Assembly: GCA_030598425.1 (NCBI GenBank)
Contig: JAUVPY010000135.1
Location: 1 to 6,874 of the forward strand
Direction: 5' to 3'
DNA: 6,874 bases
Source: Anaerolineae bacterium
GTDB taxonomy: Bacteria > Chloroflexota > Anaerolineae > 4572-78 > NAK82
The notes under the pieces are model-generated. The model was given only the letters and a program-made list of their open reading frames with translations. It did no database searches and was not told where the DNA came from. This document shows, one piece after another, positions 1-6,056 of the stretch. The stretch's first letter is position 1. Each line of letters starts with the position of its first letter. Both the position numbers and the translations under genes were made by a program.

Positions 1-177
1 AATGCCATTGCTTATTGTCCTCAGTGCGGAGTCTGCAGGCAGGCTGGTGCTGTCGTGGTGCCATCTTGGATTGCGCCCCGATGCAACCTCTGTGGGTTCA
101 TAAGGCACAAGCTTTGTGAAGGTGGCAATAACACAGAGTTAGAGACAAGCTTAAAGCTCGACCCCAGCCGCCAATAG
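1..177 (+). CDS. Possible C-terminal end of a zinc-ribbon protein (5' end outside window)
   Basis: The frame starting at base 1 is open for 58 codons and ends at TAG 175-177. The visible residues contain CPQCG (residues 6-10), a further Cys at 12, and CNLCG (28-32). This CxxCG-x18-CxxCG layout is typical of zinc ribbons that bind one structural Zn(II). After it comes a polar tail of about 26 residues with no further motif. I do not recognise the parent protein. The case for coding is only the open frame plus the paired cysteines. Against it, a near-consensus leftward promoter (182-210) would start transcription just past the stop codon and run antisense through this frame. No terminator follows the stop. 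The alternative is that this stretch is the untranslated leader of a minus-strand gene. Confidence 0.4.
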   Translation, partial: NAIAYCPQCGVCRQAGAVVVPSWIAPRCNLCGFIRHKLCEGGNNTELETSLKLDPSRQ

Positions 178-181
178 ACAG

Positions 182-210
182 ATTATACTCTCTCTCAATT
201 CTCAAGTCAA
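182..210 (-). promoter_or_regulatory. Strong leftward sigma70-like promoter
   Basis: Read on the minus strand, the -35 is TTGACT (205-210), the spacer is 17 bp and the -10 is TATAAT (182-187), an 11 of 12 match to consensus. Transcription would start near 175 and run toward base 1. A possible product is a leftward gene starting with ATG at 8-6, preceded by AGGA (18-21) nine bases upstream. That would give an untranslated leader of about 167 nt. The start codon is too close to the window edge to judge the protein. Confidence 0.45.
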
Positions 211-297
211 TCTGTTTGCCAGTCAAAAATCCTGGACGACCTCCTTTCGCACTGAATCATATCCCTTCTCCGAATCTTGAAGCTTATTGCAATTTAT

Positions 298-327
298 ATT
301 ATATCACTAAAGACTAGGGAATCTCAA
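298..327 (-). promoter_or_regulatory. Second leftward sigma70-like promoter
   Basis: On the minus strand the -35 is TTGAGA (322-327), the spacer is 18 bp and the -10 is a perfect TATAAT (298-303). The start site would be near 291. It lies about 116 bp upstream of the other leftward promoter and has the same direction, as in a tandem promoter pair. A weaker rightward candidate (TTGAAG 277-282, 17 bp, TATATC 300-305) overlaps it. The AT-richness raises the chance of a fortuitous match. Confidence 0.35.
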
Positions 328-340
328 TAAGAATAAGGTC

Positions 341-436
341 CCAAGCTAAGAGATCCAAGTGGAACCCACCTTACGCAACACCCCTGAAACAGGATGGATG
401 GGGTGCCGGGTGCCGTACACTTGGCCTTGATCTTGG
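341..436. repeat. Nested inverted-repeat element upstream of RNase D
   Basis: CCAAG (341-345) can pair with CTTGG (432-436). Then, after a 9 x 7 nt internal loop, CCAAGTG (355-361) pairs with CACTTGG (418-424). Further in, TACG (372-375) pairs with CGTA (414-417) and CACCCC (379-384) with GGGGTG (400-405), leaving a 15-nt loop. The right arm contains a tandem GGGTGCC duplication (401-414). The outermost right arm overlaps the RNase D -35 box (433-438), so a DNA cruciform or bound protein could affect that promoter. It could instead be a small structured RNA. It matches no RNA family I know, and no U-tract follows it. Confidence 0.35.
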
Positions 437-461
437 CAGTTTTGCCCGATGCGGGTATTAT
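433..461 (+). promoter_or_regulatory. Promoter of the RNase D gene
   Basis: TTGGCA (433-438), a 17-bp spacer and TATTAT (456-461) match sigma70 consensus at 10 of 12 positions. The expected start site is about 467-469, giving a leader of roughly 23 nt before the TTG start at 492. The spacer contains a small palindrome, CCCG-atg-CGGG (445-455), which could be an operator but may be chance. Confidence 0.6.
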
Positions 462-481
462 AGGCACATATGCTTCACACT

Positions 482-486
482 GGAGG
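482..486 (+). promoter_or_regulatory. Ribosome binding site that fixes the TTG start of RNase D
   Basis: GGAGG ends five bases before TTG at 492. It is the only good Shine-Dalgarno sequence near the conserved N-terminus and decides in favour of this non-ATG start. Confidence 0.7.
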
Positions 487-491
487 CCTAG

Positions 492-1640
492 TTGACACGT
501 TTGACACTTGATGCGGATTGTGTTTGGGTTGATACCCAACCGGCGCTGAACGAGATGCTTGCCCACCTGTGCGACTCGCAGGTAATAGCGGTTGATACTG
601 AGTCCGATAGTCTGTATGTGTACCATGAAAAGGTATGCCTGATCCAATTCTCGATCCCAGATGTTGACTATTTGGTTGACCCTCTGGCAGTTGATGTGTC
701 AAGGCTGGGAGAACTCTTCGTTGACGAGATCTGCGAAAAGGTGTTCCACGCTGCTCAGTACGACATTGTCTGTCTAAAGAGAGACTATGGCTTCGCCTTT
801 CTCAATCTATTCGATTCAATGCTCGCTGCGCGTGTGTTGGGCTGGAAAAGATATGGGCTGGGGACTATCTTACATGATCAATTTGGCGTGCAACTGGATA
901 AGCGGATGCAGCGTTACAACTGGGGGACTCGTCCTTTGTCAAAAGAGGCGTTAAACTACGCGCGGCTAGACACGCACTTTCTCCTGCCCCTACGCGAAAT
1001 GCAACTTGCCGAGCTACAAGCCAAAGGCCGATTGGATGAGGCCCAGCAGGCCTTCCAGCGCCAAACGCGCGTCGAGCCGACGTCGAAGGTCTTTAATCCA
1101 GATGATTTCTGGCGCGTCACCGGGGCGCGTGAATTGCTTCCTGTTGAGCAAGCGGTGCTACGCCGTCTTTTCATCTTCCGTGACCGCTATGCCCGGAAAC
1201 TCAACCGACCGCCCTTCAAAGTCATGAACGACGCGACACTCGTCCGGTTGGCCCAGACCCGCCCCGCTGACCAGCGCTCCTTATCAAATGTTAAGGGTCT
1301 GAGTCACCATATGCGTCACCGCGCTGCTGGCAAACTGCTGGAGGTCATTGCCGAAGGGCTTGACGCCCCGCTCCCTTCTTATCCGCGCAGTCAGCATCGC
1401 CGTCCCGACGATAAGACATTGGCACGCTACGAGGCGCTGCGCGCCTGGCGCAAGCGCATGGCCGAGGCGCGCAGCGTGGAGCCCGACGTGATTCTGCCCA
1501 ACAGCACGCTGATGGCGCTGGCCAAGCGCGCGCCAGGTACTGCCCAGGCGTTGGCTAATGTCGAAGCACTCGACGATTGGCAGCGACGTACCTATGGCGA
1601 CGAACTATTGCGCGTACTTAAGGATCAGAGCTGGAAGTAA
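492..1640 (+). CDS. rnd: Ribonuclease D (3'-5' exoribonuclease, DEDDy family)
   Basis: RNase D trims 3' ends of tRNA precursors and other small structured RNAs in the cytoplasm, using two metal ions. All catalytic positions are visible. Exo I is AVDTESDSLY with D35 and E37. Exo II is FHAAQYDIVCLKRDYG with D91. Exo III is YARLD with Y156 and D160, which makes it the DEDDy class. The spacing closely matches E. coli RNase D. The exonuclease domain spans about residues 10-175. Two C-terminal HRDC helical domains follow, about 212-290 and 308-380; the second is clear from ALRAWRKRMA and ILPNSTLMALAKRAP. At 382 residues it has the usual full length. The start is TTG, chosen for the GGAGG five bases upstream and a promoter 30 bases away. 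It appears to be monocistronic: a strong terminator begins at its stop codon and the next gene is convergent. Nothing suggests damage. Confidence 0.95.
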   Translation: MTRLTLDADCVWVDTQPALNEMLAHLCDSQVIAVDTESDSLYVYHEKVCLIQFSIPDVDYLVDPLAVDVSRLGELFVDEICEKVFHAAQYDIVCLKRDYGFAFLNLFDSMLAARVLGWKRYGLGTILHDQFGVQLDKRMQRYNWGTRPLSKEALNYARLDTHFLLPLREMQLAELQAKGRLDEAQQAFQRQTRVEPTSKVFNPDDFWRVTGARELLPVEQAVLRRLFIFRDRYARKLNRPPFKVMNDATLVRLAQTRPADQRSLSNVKGLSHHMRHRAAGKLLEVIAEGLDAPLPSYPRSQHRRPDDKTLARYEALRAWRKRMAEARSVEPDVILPNSTLMALAKRAPGTAQALANVEALDDWQRRTYGDELLRVLKDQSWK

Positions 1641-1674
1641 AAGCCCCGGTTTCTTCGAGAAACCGGGGCTTTTA
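1638..1674. terminator. Bidirectional rho-independent terminator between two convergent genes
   Basis: A perfect 17-bp inverted repeat (1638-1654 with 1658-1674) closes a 3-nt TCG loop. The GC-rich core is flanked by AAAA and TTTT, so transcripts from either strand end in a U-run. The left arm begins with the TAA stop codon of RNase D. The right arm ends 14 bp short of the stop codon of the convergent membrane-protein gene. Both genes can use it. Confidence 0.9.
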
Positions 1675-1688
1675 GGTGTGGGTGCTCT

Positions 1689-4256
1689 TTAGGGCTCAAT
1701 CCCTATCTCGCCGAGCACGACGTGGTCGCTGACTGATTGTTTTGTTTCGTCAAGGACGAGTAATCTCTCCAAGGTCTCCCAATAGTACAGTCCCACCTGT
1801 ACTTCGTAGCCACCTGGGGGTAAGTCGGGGGGAAGGTCAAGCCGGTGGACGTCCAGGACCGGCTGCTCTGGCAGCCAGCGGCTGGTAGGCCACGGTGCAA
1901 CCCAGGTAGGTTGGGCATCGGACTGGGCGACGATGCTCCCATCCGGGTCGATCATATGGACAAACGCCGTGTAGTCCCTGGAAAGAGGAGTGGTCGGCTG
2001 CCACTCAAGCACAACTGAAATTTGATCCTTGTCATTTGCTATTTGATAGTTGTTCAGACGGATGCCTTCAGCGAAGGTCGCATCCAGTGGTTGCAGGTCA
2101 AGATCGTTTGTGGTTGGGGCGAGATGACGGCCATCGCGGGCAAATGCGCCAATCTGGGCCCAAGTGTTGCCGTGGAACAGAGCAACGTCGGGGCCAGCCT
2201 TGGTTATAGGAAGACGTCTGGCTGGCTCACTAAAGCTAGCGGCTGCGTCGGTTTCATCGCCTTCTCCGTGGGTACCTCGCAGTACAGCCAGGCCCACGTT
2301 GAAGCCTGGCCCCAAATCCCATGGAATCGTCTCGGTAATAATGATCTCGTCGGGCTGCCACCGCGACGGCGGATACCACAGGGGGGCGACCATCGGACGC
2401 CGGGAGGTGTCTTCGATCAGGTTTCCATCCTCGCCGAAGATGACGGGCCATAGGTGTGGATCATCAGAGAGCGGGACCAGTGCCTGCCAGTACAATCTGA
2501 GATAGGTTTGTCGCCACTTGGGATCGTCGATCACATCATACCCCAGAAAGCGCAGCCGCCCATCAAACTCCACTAGACTTGGGTATTGAGGCTGTACATC
2601 CCGCACCCGCGCGAAGTCGTAGAACGCATTCGGTAAAGGTCCTCTCTGGTCCCCTGCCCCTTGCCCCCTACTCAGCAACACGTAGCCATCGGCAGCATCT
2701 TCTATTTCGAACTCACCCGATTCAATAAGCGCGTCGAAAGTTCTGCGTACGTCATTTGGATGGGCACCGGTGCGGCCTGAAACGTCAAGCAGCACGTAGT
2801 CTGCATCGGCGATCGTGGGGAAAACATAGATCTTCTCTCGATGGGCCAGGTGGGGATGCAGAGGCGGCGGTGTAGACACTGGTGCCTCCGGGGGGATCTG
2901 GTCGACGAAGTGACTCAGCAATCGGTGGTGCGGCGTGCGTCCCGGCCAGTCGAAATCTCGGGCCAGGGGCGTCCAGCCTCGGAAGTAATGATAGCCCAAG
3001 GACCAGGCTACCAACCATATGATGATCAACACCGGGACATAGCGCCCGATCCCCCCAGCGCGCAACCGCCGGGAGGCTAAGACGCTGAGACGCTGGAAGC
3101 CGTAGATGGCGGCGATGACAAAAACCGGGGCCAACGGTGCCGAGTAGTGTTGCTCGCCCGAGTACTGACCCGGGAAATTGCTGAACGTGTTTGCTAACAG
3201 CACTGGTAGCCCCAGGAGCAGGAGCTCGGGAGCGAGCAGCGCAAGCCAACCGACGGACGCGAACAAACCAGCCAGGTAAGCAAACCGGTCAGGTTCGCCC
3301 AGTAAGGTCAATGCCTCCCACAATCGTGCTAGCAGACCCCCCGCCCCGTCGCCGAGATTGGTGTAGCGGCTGGACAAATAGATCGGCCCGTCAGTTCCAT
3401 AGACCTCACGGGCAAGCGGTGCGACAATCAAGAATGTAGCCACATAAAACCAAATCAGACTTACGGCCATCAACGCCAGGCCGTGCAGCCGGCGCGGAGT
3501 TAACAGGGAATCAGGAAATAAGGGAATCGGGGAATCAGGAGCGCTGACATCCCGATTCCCCGATTCCCTGTTTCCCTGATTTCCCGCTCCCCCGATTTCC
3601 CGCTCCCCCGATTTCCCACTAAAAAAGAGATACAGCCCCAACATGAACGTGAGCGTGGGCAGGTTCTCCTTGACCAGCATCGCCAGGATCGCCCAACCCC
3701 ACATCACCCAGTACCGGCCCTGCATCGCGTACCAAAAAGCGAAGAGCAGGGGCGTGACGACAAAGGGGTCAGCGTGAAAGTCGGCAACATTTGAGGCCTG
3801 CAAGGCGGGGAACATCAGGTAGGCAAACACAAAGACGAGGGAGAGCCACTCCCTTGATGTTATCTCCCGGGCAATCCAATAGAGTGGCAGCGCCCCCAGT
3901 GCGAGGGCGATAGTCTGGACGAGAAGAATGGCGCGCACGTCGTCCCAGAGGTAGAAGACAAGGGCGATGGGGATGATAATAGGCTCCAGATGCTCCGCTG
4001 CGCGAGACACTTGCCGATCGCCGAGGGTGCGTTCCAGAAAACGTCCGTGGAGCGTGTTCCACATCGGTTGGTCTATAAAGGAGAGATCGGCCGCGAAGGT
4101 GTTGAACGTCGCGTGCCGCTGGAGGCTGTAGGTAGTGAAAAAGAGGATATAGGCCAGGATGAGGAGCCAGAGCAGTACGGTGGGTTTAGAGATGGCGGAA
4201 AGGGGAGAGGAAAATGCCTTGGTCACAGAGCTGAGAATCTTATTTTCCTTAGTCAT
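1689..4256 (-). CDS. DUF2079 family multi-pass membrane protein with duplicated C-terminal modules
   Basis: This is an 855-residue protein of unknown biochemical role, in a family resembling integral-membrane glycosyltransferases (GT-C like). The N-terminal half is membrane-embedded, with hydrophobic segments near residues 25-42, 92-103, 108-127, 137-153, 164-178, 183-212, 257-281, 326-355, 373-388 and 405-422. Family-like polar motifs are FIDQPMWNT (60-68, Asp62), AEHLEP (87-92), NVADFHADPF (156-165), VKEN (195-198) and EQHYSAPLAPVF (368-379). Residues 430-530 are a soluble region. Two similar beta-rich modules follow (about 565-660 and 728-830). A low-complexity insert at 214-251 comes from a DNA repeat patch. 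The ATG at 4256 has only a weak ribosome binding site. The gene faces away from RNase D, shares its terminator, and lies downstream of tRNA-Phe on the same strand. A role in cell-surface glycan assembly is plausible but not shown. Confidence 0.8.
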   Translation of the reverse strand: MTKENKILSSVTKAFSSPLSAISKPTVLLWLLILAYILFFTTYSLQRHATFNTFAADLSFIDQPMWNTLHGRFLERTLGDRQVSRAAEHLEPIIIPIALVFYLWDDVRAILLVQTIALALGALPLYWIAREITSREWLSLVFVFAYLMFPALQASNVADFHADPFVVTPLLFAFWYAMQGRYWVMWGWAILAMLVKENLPTLTFMLGLYLFFSGKSGEREIGGAGNQGNRESGNRDVSAPDSPIPLFPDSLLTPRRLHGLALMAVSLIWFYVATFLIVAPLAREVYGTDGPIYLSSRYTNLGDGAGGLLARLWEALTLLGEPDRFAYLAGLFASVGWLALLAPELLLLGLPVLLANTFSNFPGQYSGEQHYSAPLAPVFVIAAIYGFQRLSVLASRRLRAGGIGRYVPVLIIIWLVAWSLGYHYFRGWTPLARDFDWPGRTPHHRLLSHFVDQIPPEAPVSTPPPLHPHLAHREKIYVFPTIADADYVLLDVSGRTGAHPNDVRRTFDALIESGEFEIEDAADGYVLLSRGQGAGDQRGPLPNAFYDFARVRDVQPQYPSLVEFDGRLRFLGYDVIDDPKWRQTYLRLYWQALVPLSDDPHLWPVIFGEDGNLIEDTSRRPMVAPLWYPPSRWQPDEIIITETIPWDLGPGFNVGLAVLRGTHGEGDETDAAASFSEPARRLPITKAGPDVALFHGNTWAQIGAFARDGRHLAPTTNDLDLQPLDATFAEGIRLNNYQIANDKDQISVVLEWQPTTPLSRDYTAFVHMIDPDGSIVAQSDAQPTWVAPWPTSRWLPEQPVLDVHRLDLPPDLPPGGYEVQVGLYYWETLERLLVLDETKQSVSDHVVLGEIGIEP
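3504..3617. repeat. Short-unit repeat patch (gggaatc-gg type) inside the DUF2079 gene
   Basis: Variants of GGGAATCAGG/GGGAATCGGG occur on one strand at 3506-3539 and on the other at 3551-3617. The core is a perfect 16-bp inverted repeat (3521-3536 with 3554-3569), extended outward as an imperfect stem. A 16-bp unit, GCTCCCCCGATTTCCC, is repeated in tandem at 3586-3601 and 3602-3617. The patch is translated in frame as residues 214-251, rich in Gly, Asn, Arg, Glu and Pro, in a loop between two membrane segments. Confidence 0.75.
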
Positions 4257-4280
4257 CCTGTGCCATCTCAGTTACGCGGA

Positions 4281-4335
4281 CTCAGGGTGCAACGCACTTC
4301 GCGCGGCCCCGCGAAGCGAGTGCGCTCCACCTGAG
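4281..4335. repeat. Long imperfect hairpin between tRNA-Phe and the DUF2079 gene
   Basis: The outer stem pairs CTCAGG (4281-4286) plus TG (4288-4289) with CACCTGAG (4328-4335), with one bulged G. The middle stem pairs CGCAC (4293-4297) with GTGCG (4320-4324). The inner stem pairs TTCGCG (4298-4303) with CGCGAA (4310-4315), with a 6-nt loop and a 4-nt bulge. It has no U-run, so it is not a standard terminator. It would form in the 5' leader of the membrane-protein transcript, or may be a REP-like palindrome. Confidence 0.5.
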
Positions 4336-4362
4336 AATCTGCCATCACGGGTACAAACAAAT

Positions 4363-4384
4363 GAGGCGAGGTATGCGCCTCGCC
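4363..4384 (-). terminator. Possible terminator downstream of tRNA-Phe
   Basis: On the minus strand GGCGAGG (4378-4384) and CCTCGCC (4365-4371) form a 7-bp GC-rich stem with a 6-nt loop, followed by a T-rich stretch without a continuous T-run. A second small hairpin, GTACCCC with GGGGTAC (4392-4409), lies between it and the tRNA 3' end. Read-through into the DUF2079 gene is possible. Confidence 0.4.
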
Positions 4385-4412
4385 CCCGAAGGTACCCCGT
4401 TTGGGGTACAGG

Positions 4413-4486
4413 TGCCGAGGCGCAGATTTGAACTGCGGACTCCTTGATTTTCAGTCAAGTGCTCTACCAGACTGAGCTACCTCGGC
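4413..4486 (-). tRNA. tRNA-Phe (anticodon GAA)
   Basis: The minus strand folds into a complete 74-nt cloverleaf. It has acceptor GCCGAGG with CCTCGGC, D stem GCTC with GAGC, anticodon stem CTTGA with TCAAG around the loop CTGAAAA, a 5-nt variable loop GAGTC, and T arm CGCAG-TTCAAAT-CTGCG. The discriminator is A. The anticodon GAA lies at 4450-4452 and reads UUC/UUU codons. The next bases are CCT, so the CCA tail is not encoded and must be added after transcription. No intron or mismatch is visible. Confidence 0.97.
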
Positions 4487-4527
4487 AAAAAAGTTCTTTG
4501 ACATTCACCAGGTATTATGTTGCGCCA

Positions 4528-4556
4528 AGTATAGCACACTGTGGACCAGTGGTCAA
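4528..4556 (-). promoter_or_regulatory. Promoter of tRNA-Phe
   Basis: On the minus strand the -35 is TTGACC (4551-4556), the spacer is 17 bp and the -10 is TATACT (4528-4533), a 10 of 12 match. The start site would be near 4521, giving a 5' leader of about 35 nt to be removed by RNase P. A small inverted repeat, CACTG-TGGAC-CAGTG, sits inside the spacer. The distance and orientation fit a dedicated stable-RNA promoter. Confidence 0.7.
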
Positions 4557-4636
4557 ATGAAGTCGCTTTGGTCACGTTACCGCAAGGATCCGCAGGGGTC
4601 TAATGGCCTAAACCCAATACCCTTTTGGCTTAAAAC

Positions 4637-4645
4637 TGTTATAAT
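4637..4645 (+). promoter_or_regulatory. Extended -10 promoter of the dipeptidase gene
   Basis: TGT followed by a perfect TATAAT (4640-4645) is an extended -10 element (TGnTATAAT). There is no good -35 box at 16-18 bp, as is usual for this promoter type. The start site would be near 4652, leaving a leader of about 46 nt before the ATG at 4698. It lies inside the longer in-frame ORF, which argues against that ORF's first ATG. Confidence 0.55.
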
Positions 4646-4697
4646 AGTAGCACCTCAATCAACCATCTGTCTGAGGTCTTCCACTAATGAGAAAGAG

Positions 4698-6041
4698 ATG
4701 CAAGCAAAAATCAAGCAGCATTTGCAGAATCAACACAGACCTTTGAAAGAGGCGATCAAGGACGTAGTCCGCATCCCCAGCGTCATAGAGGAGGGGGGAG
4801 CTGGGTTCACCTTTGGGAAGGGCGTGGACGACGCCTTGAGGACAACCCTGCAAATTGCCGAGCGTCTTGGGTTCCAGACCAAGTACGGTGACGAGGGATA
4901 CTACGGGTATGCCCAAATCGGTCAGGGCCAAGACCTGGTGGCTGTCCTGGGTCACCTGGACGTAGTGCCCGCCGGGGAGCTTGATACCTGGAACACCGCC
5001 CCCTTTGATCCAGTGGAGAGGGACGGCAAGATCTACGGTCGTGGCGCCCAGGATGACAAAGGCCCCACGCTGGCTGCCATGTTTGCTGCGAAGGCCTTGA
5101 TGGACGCCGGAGTGGATTTCAACAGACGCCTGCGGTTTATTTTCGGCACCGACGAGGAATCGCTATGGCGCGGCGTAAAGCGCTACTTGGAGCGTGAAGA
5201 AAGACCCAGCATGGGCTTCACACCCGACTCCAAATTCCCCTTGACCTATGCCGAAAAGGGTCTGCTTGAATTTTACTTGGAGGGGAGCAATGAGGGTAAC
5301 CTCGTTCTTAAGGGTGGTAATGCTTTCAATGCCGTCCCCGATTCCATCGTCTACGGGGGAGAGAGAAAAGACGAGTTAGCAGCCAAGTTGGAAGAACTGG
5401 GCTACGACCACGAACGAGTCGACGGCGGGATAAAAGTATTGGGTAAGGCGGCTCACGCATCAGTGGCTGAAACAGGGATCAATGCCATTGCCCGGTTGTG
5501 CATTGCCTTGGAGGCGACTGGCCTCGATTCCAGGGTCATCCGCTTCGTGGCCCAGGAGGTTGGCGAGGACCCCTTCGCCACGGACATCTTCGGCGAGTGC
5601 GCCGACGTGCCCTCAGGTCGGCTCAAGCTCAACGTCGGAAAGATCGACATCGGTCATAAGGAGCAGCTTTCCGTTGATATCCGAAGCCCCGTTACTGTCC
5701 CCAAGGAAGAGATCGTAGAAAAGCTGATCACCGTCGCCCGCGAGTACGGGCTGGCTTACAGGGAATATGACTGGATTGCGCCCAAATACATGCCGCTCGA
5801 CCACTCTCTGATTGAGACGCTCATGAAGGTCTATCGTGAGGTCACCCGGGACACTGAGTCAGAACCGGAGTCATCGGGCGGCGCGACCTTCGCCCGTTCG
5901 ATCGAAAACTGTGTCGCCTTCGGTCCCATTCTACCGGGAAGATCCTCGGTGGCACACCAACCCAATGAGTACGTTGTACTCGAAGACTTATATGTGGCCA
6001 TGGAGGTATACGCATATGCGATCTACGAGCTTACCAGATGA
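4698..6041 (+). CDS. pepV: M20 family dipeptidase, PepV-like
   Basis: This is a cytoplasmic di-zinc aminopeptidase/dipeptidase that hydrolyses dipeptides, often in amino-acid salvage. Numbering from the chosen start (447 residues), the active site is complete. H86 and D88 are in GHLDVVP, D119 in GRGAQDDKGP, and the general base E153 and metal ligand E154 in GTDEES. D177 is in FTPDSKFP, H253 in KAAHASVAETG and H420 in SSVAHQPNEY. From memory these positions lie within one residue of those in lactobacillar PepV through D177. The catalytic domain is split around an inserted lid domain at about 185-340. The frame is open back to ATG 4557, but those extra 47 residues resemble no part of the family, contain the promoter, and overlap the tRNA promoter. 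The Shine-Dalgarno before 4698 is poor (only GAG six bases upstream). Other M20 activities cannot be excluded. No damage is seen. Confidence 0.88.
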   Translation: MQAKIKQHLQNQHRPLKEAIKDVVRIPSVIEEGGAGFTFGKGVDDALRTTLQIAERLGFQTKYGDEGYYGYAQIGQGQDLVAVLGHLDVVPAGELDTWNTAPFDPVERDGKIYGRGAQDDKGPTLAAMFAAKALMDAGVDFNRRLRFIFGTDEESLWRGVKRYLEREERPSMGFTPDSKFPLTYAEKGLLEFYLEGSNEGNLVLKGGNAFNAVPDSIVYGGERKDELAAKLEELGYDHERVDGGIKVLGKAAHASVAETGINAIARLCIALEATGLDSRVIRFVAQEVGEDPFATDIFGECADVPSGRLKLNVGKIDIGHKEQLSVDIRSPVTVPKEEIVEKLITVAREYGLAYREYDWIAPKYMPLDHSLIETLMKVYREVTRDTESEPESSGGATFARSIENCVAFGPILPGRSSVAHQPNEYVVLEDLYVAMEVYAYAIYELTR

Positions 6042-6056
6042 TTGTGCGTGCTTCTT

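Larger units (their letters stand above)
178..491. other. AT-rich intergenic region upstream of RNase D
   Basis: This stretch of 314 bases has no convincing gene. The left half (about 178-330) is AT-rich and holds two leftward sigma70-like promoters and a 17-codon minus-strand ORF (207-260). The right half (about 341-440) is GC-richer, with nested inverted repeats and a tandem GGGTGCC duplication (401-414). The last 60 bases hold the RNase D promoter and ribosome binding site. A minus-strand ORF of 107 codons crosses this region and the start of RNase D. I treat it as a shadow because more than a third of it is antisense to the conserved exonuclease coding sequence. Confidence 0.6.

Noticed and set aside
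51..70. Minus-strand T-box-like core (GATGGCACCACGAC)
   Set aside because: It has UGGCACC (57-63) but lacks the preceding GGG and the complementary strand needed for the antiterminator helix, and the leader upstream is short for a T-box.
341..436. SRP (4.5S) RNA, RNase P RNA or tmRNA
   Set aside because: The signature sequences of these RNAs, such as the GGAAGG/AGCAGCC loop of SRP RNA, are absent.
324..647. 107-codon minus-strand ORF with a CxxC pair
   Set aside because: Its first half is antisense to the conserved Exo I region of RNase D and the rest crosses the RNase D promoter; no family resemblance.
2022..2505. Plus-strand ORFs of 143 and 113 codons
   Set aside because: They lie wholly antisense to the DUF2079 coding sequence, whose protein is clearly patterned; they show no motifs or ribosome binding sites.
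3504..3617. CRISPR array
   Set aside because: Units are short, adjacent and on both strands, without unique spacers, and they are translated in frame.
4557..4697. N-terminal 47-residue extension of the dipeptidase
   Set aside because: It contains a promoter and overlaps the tRNA promoter, and the catalytic residue positions fit a start at 4698.
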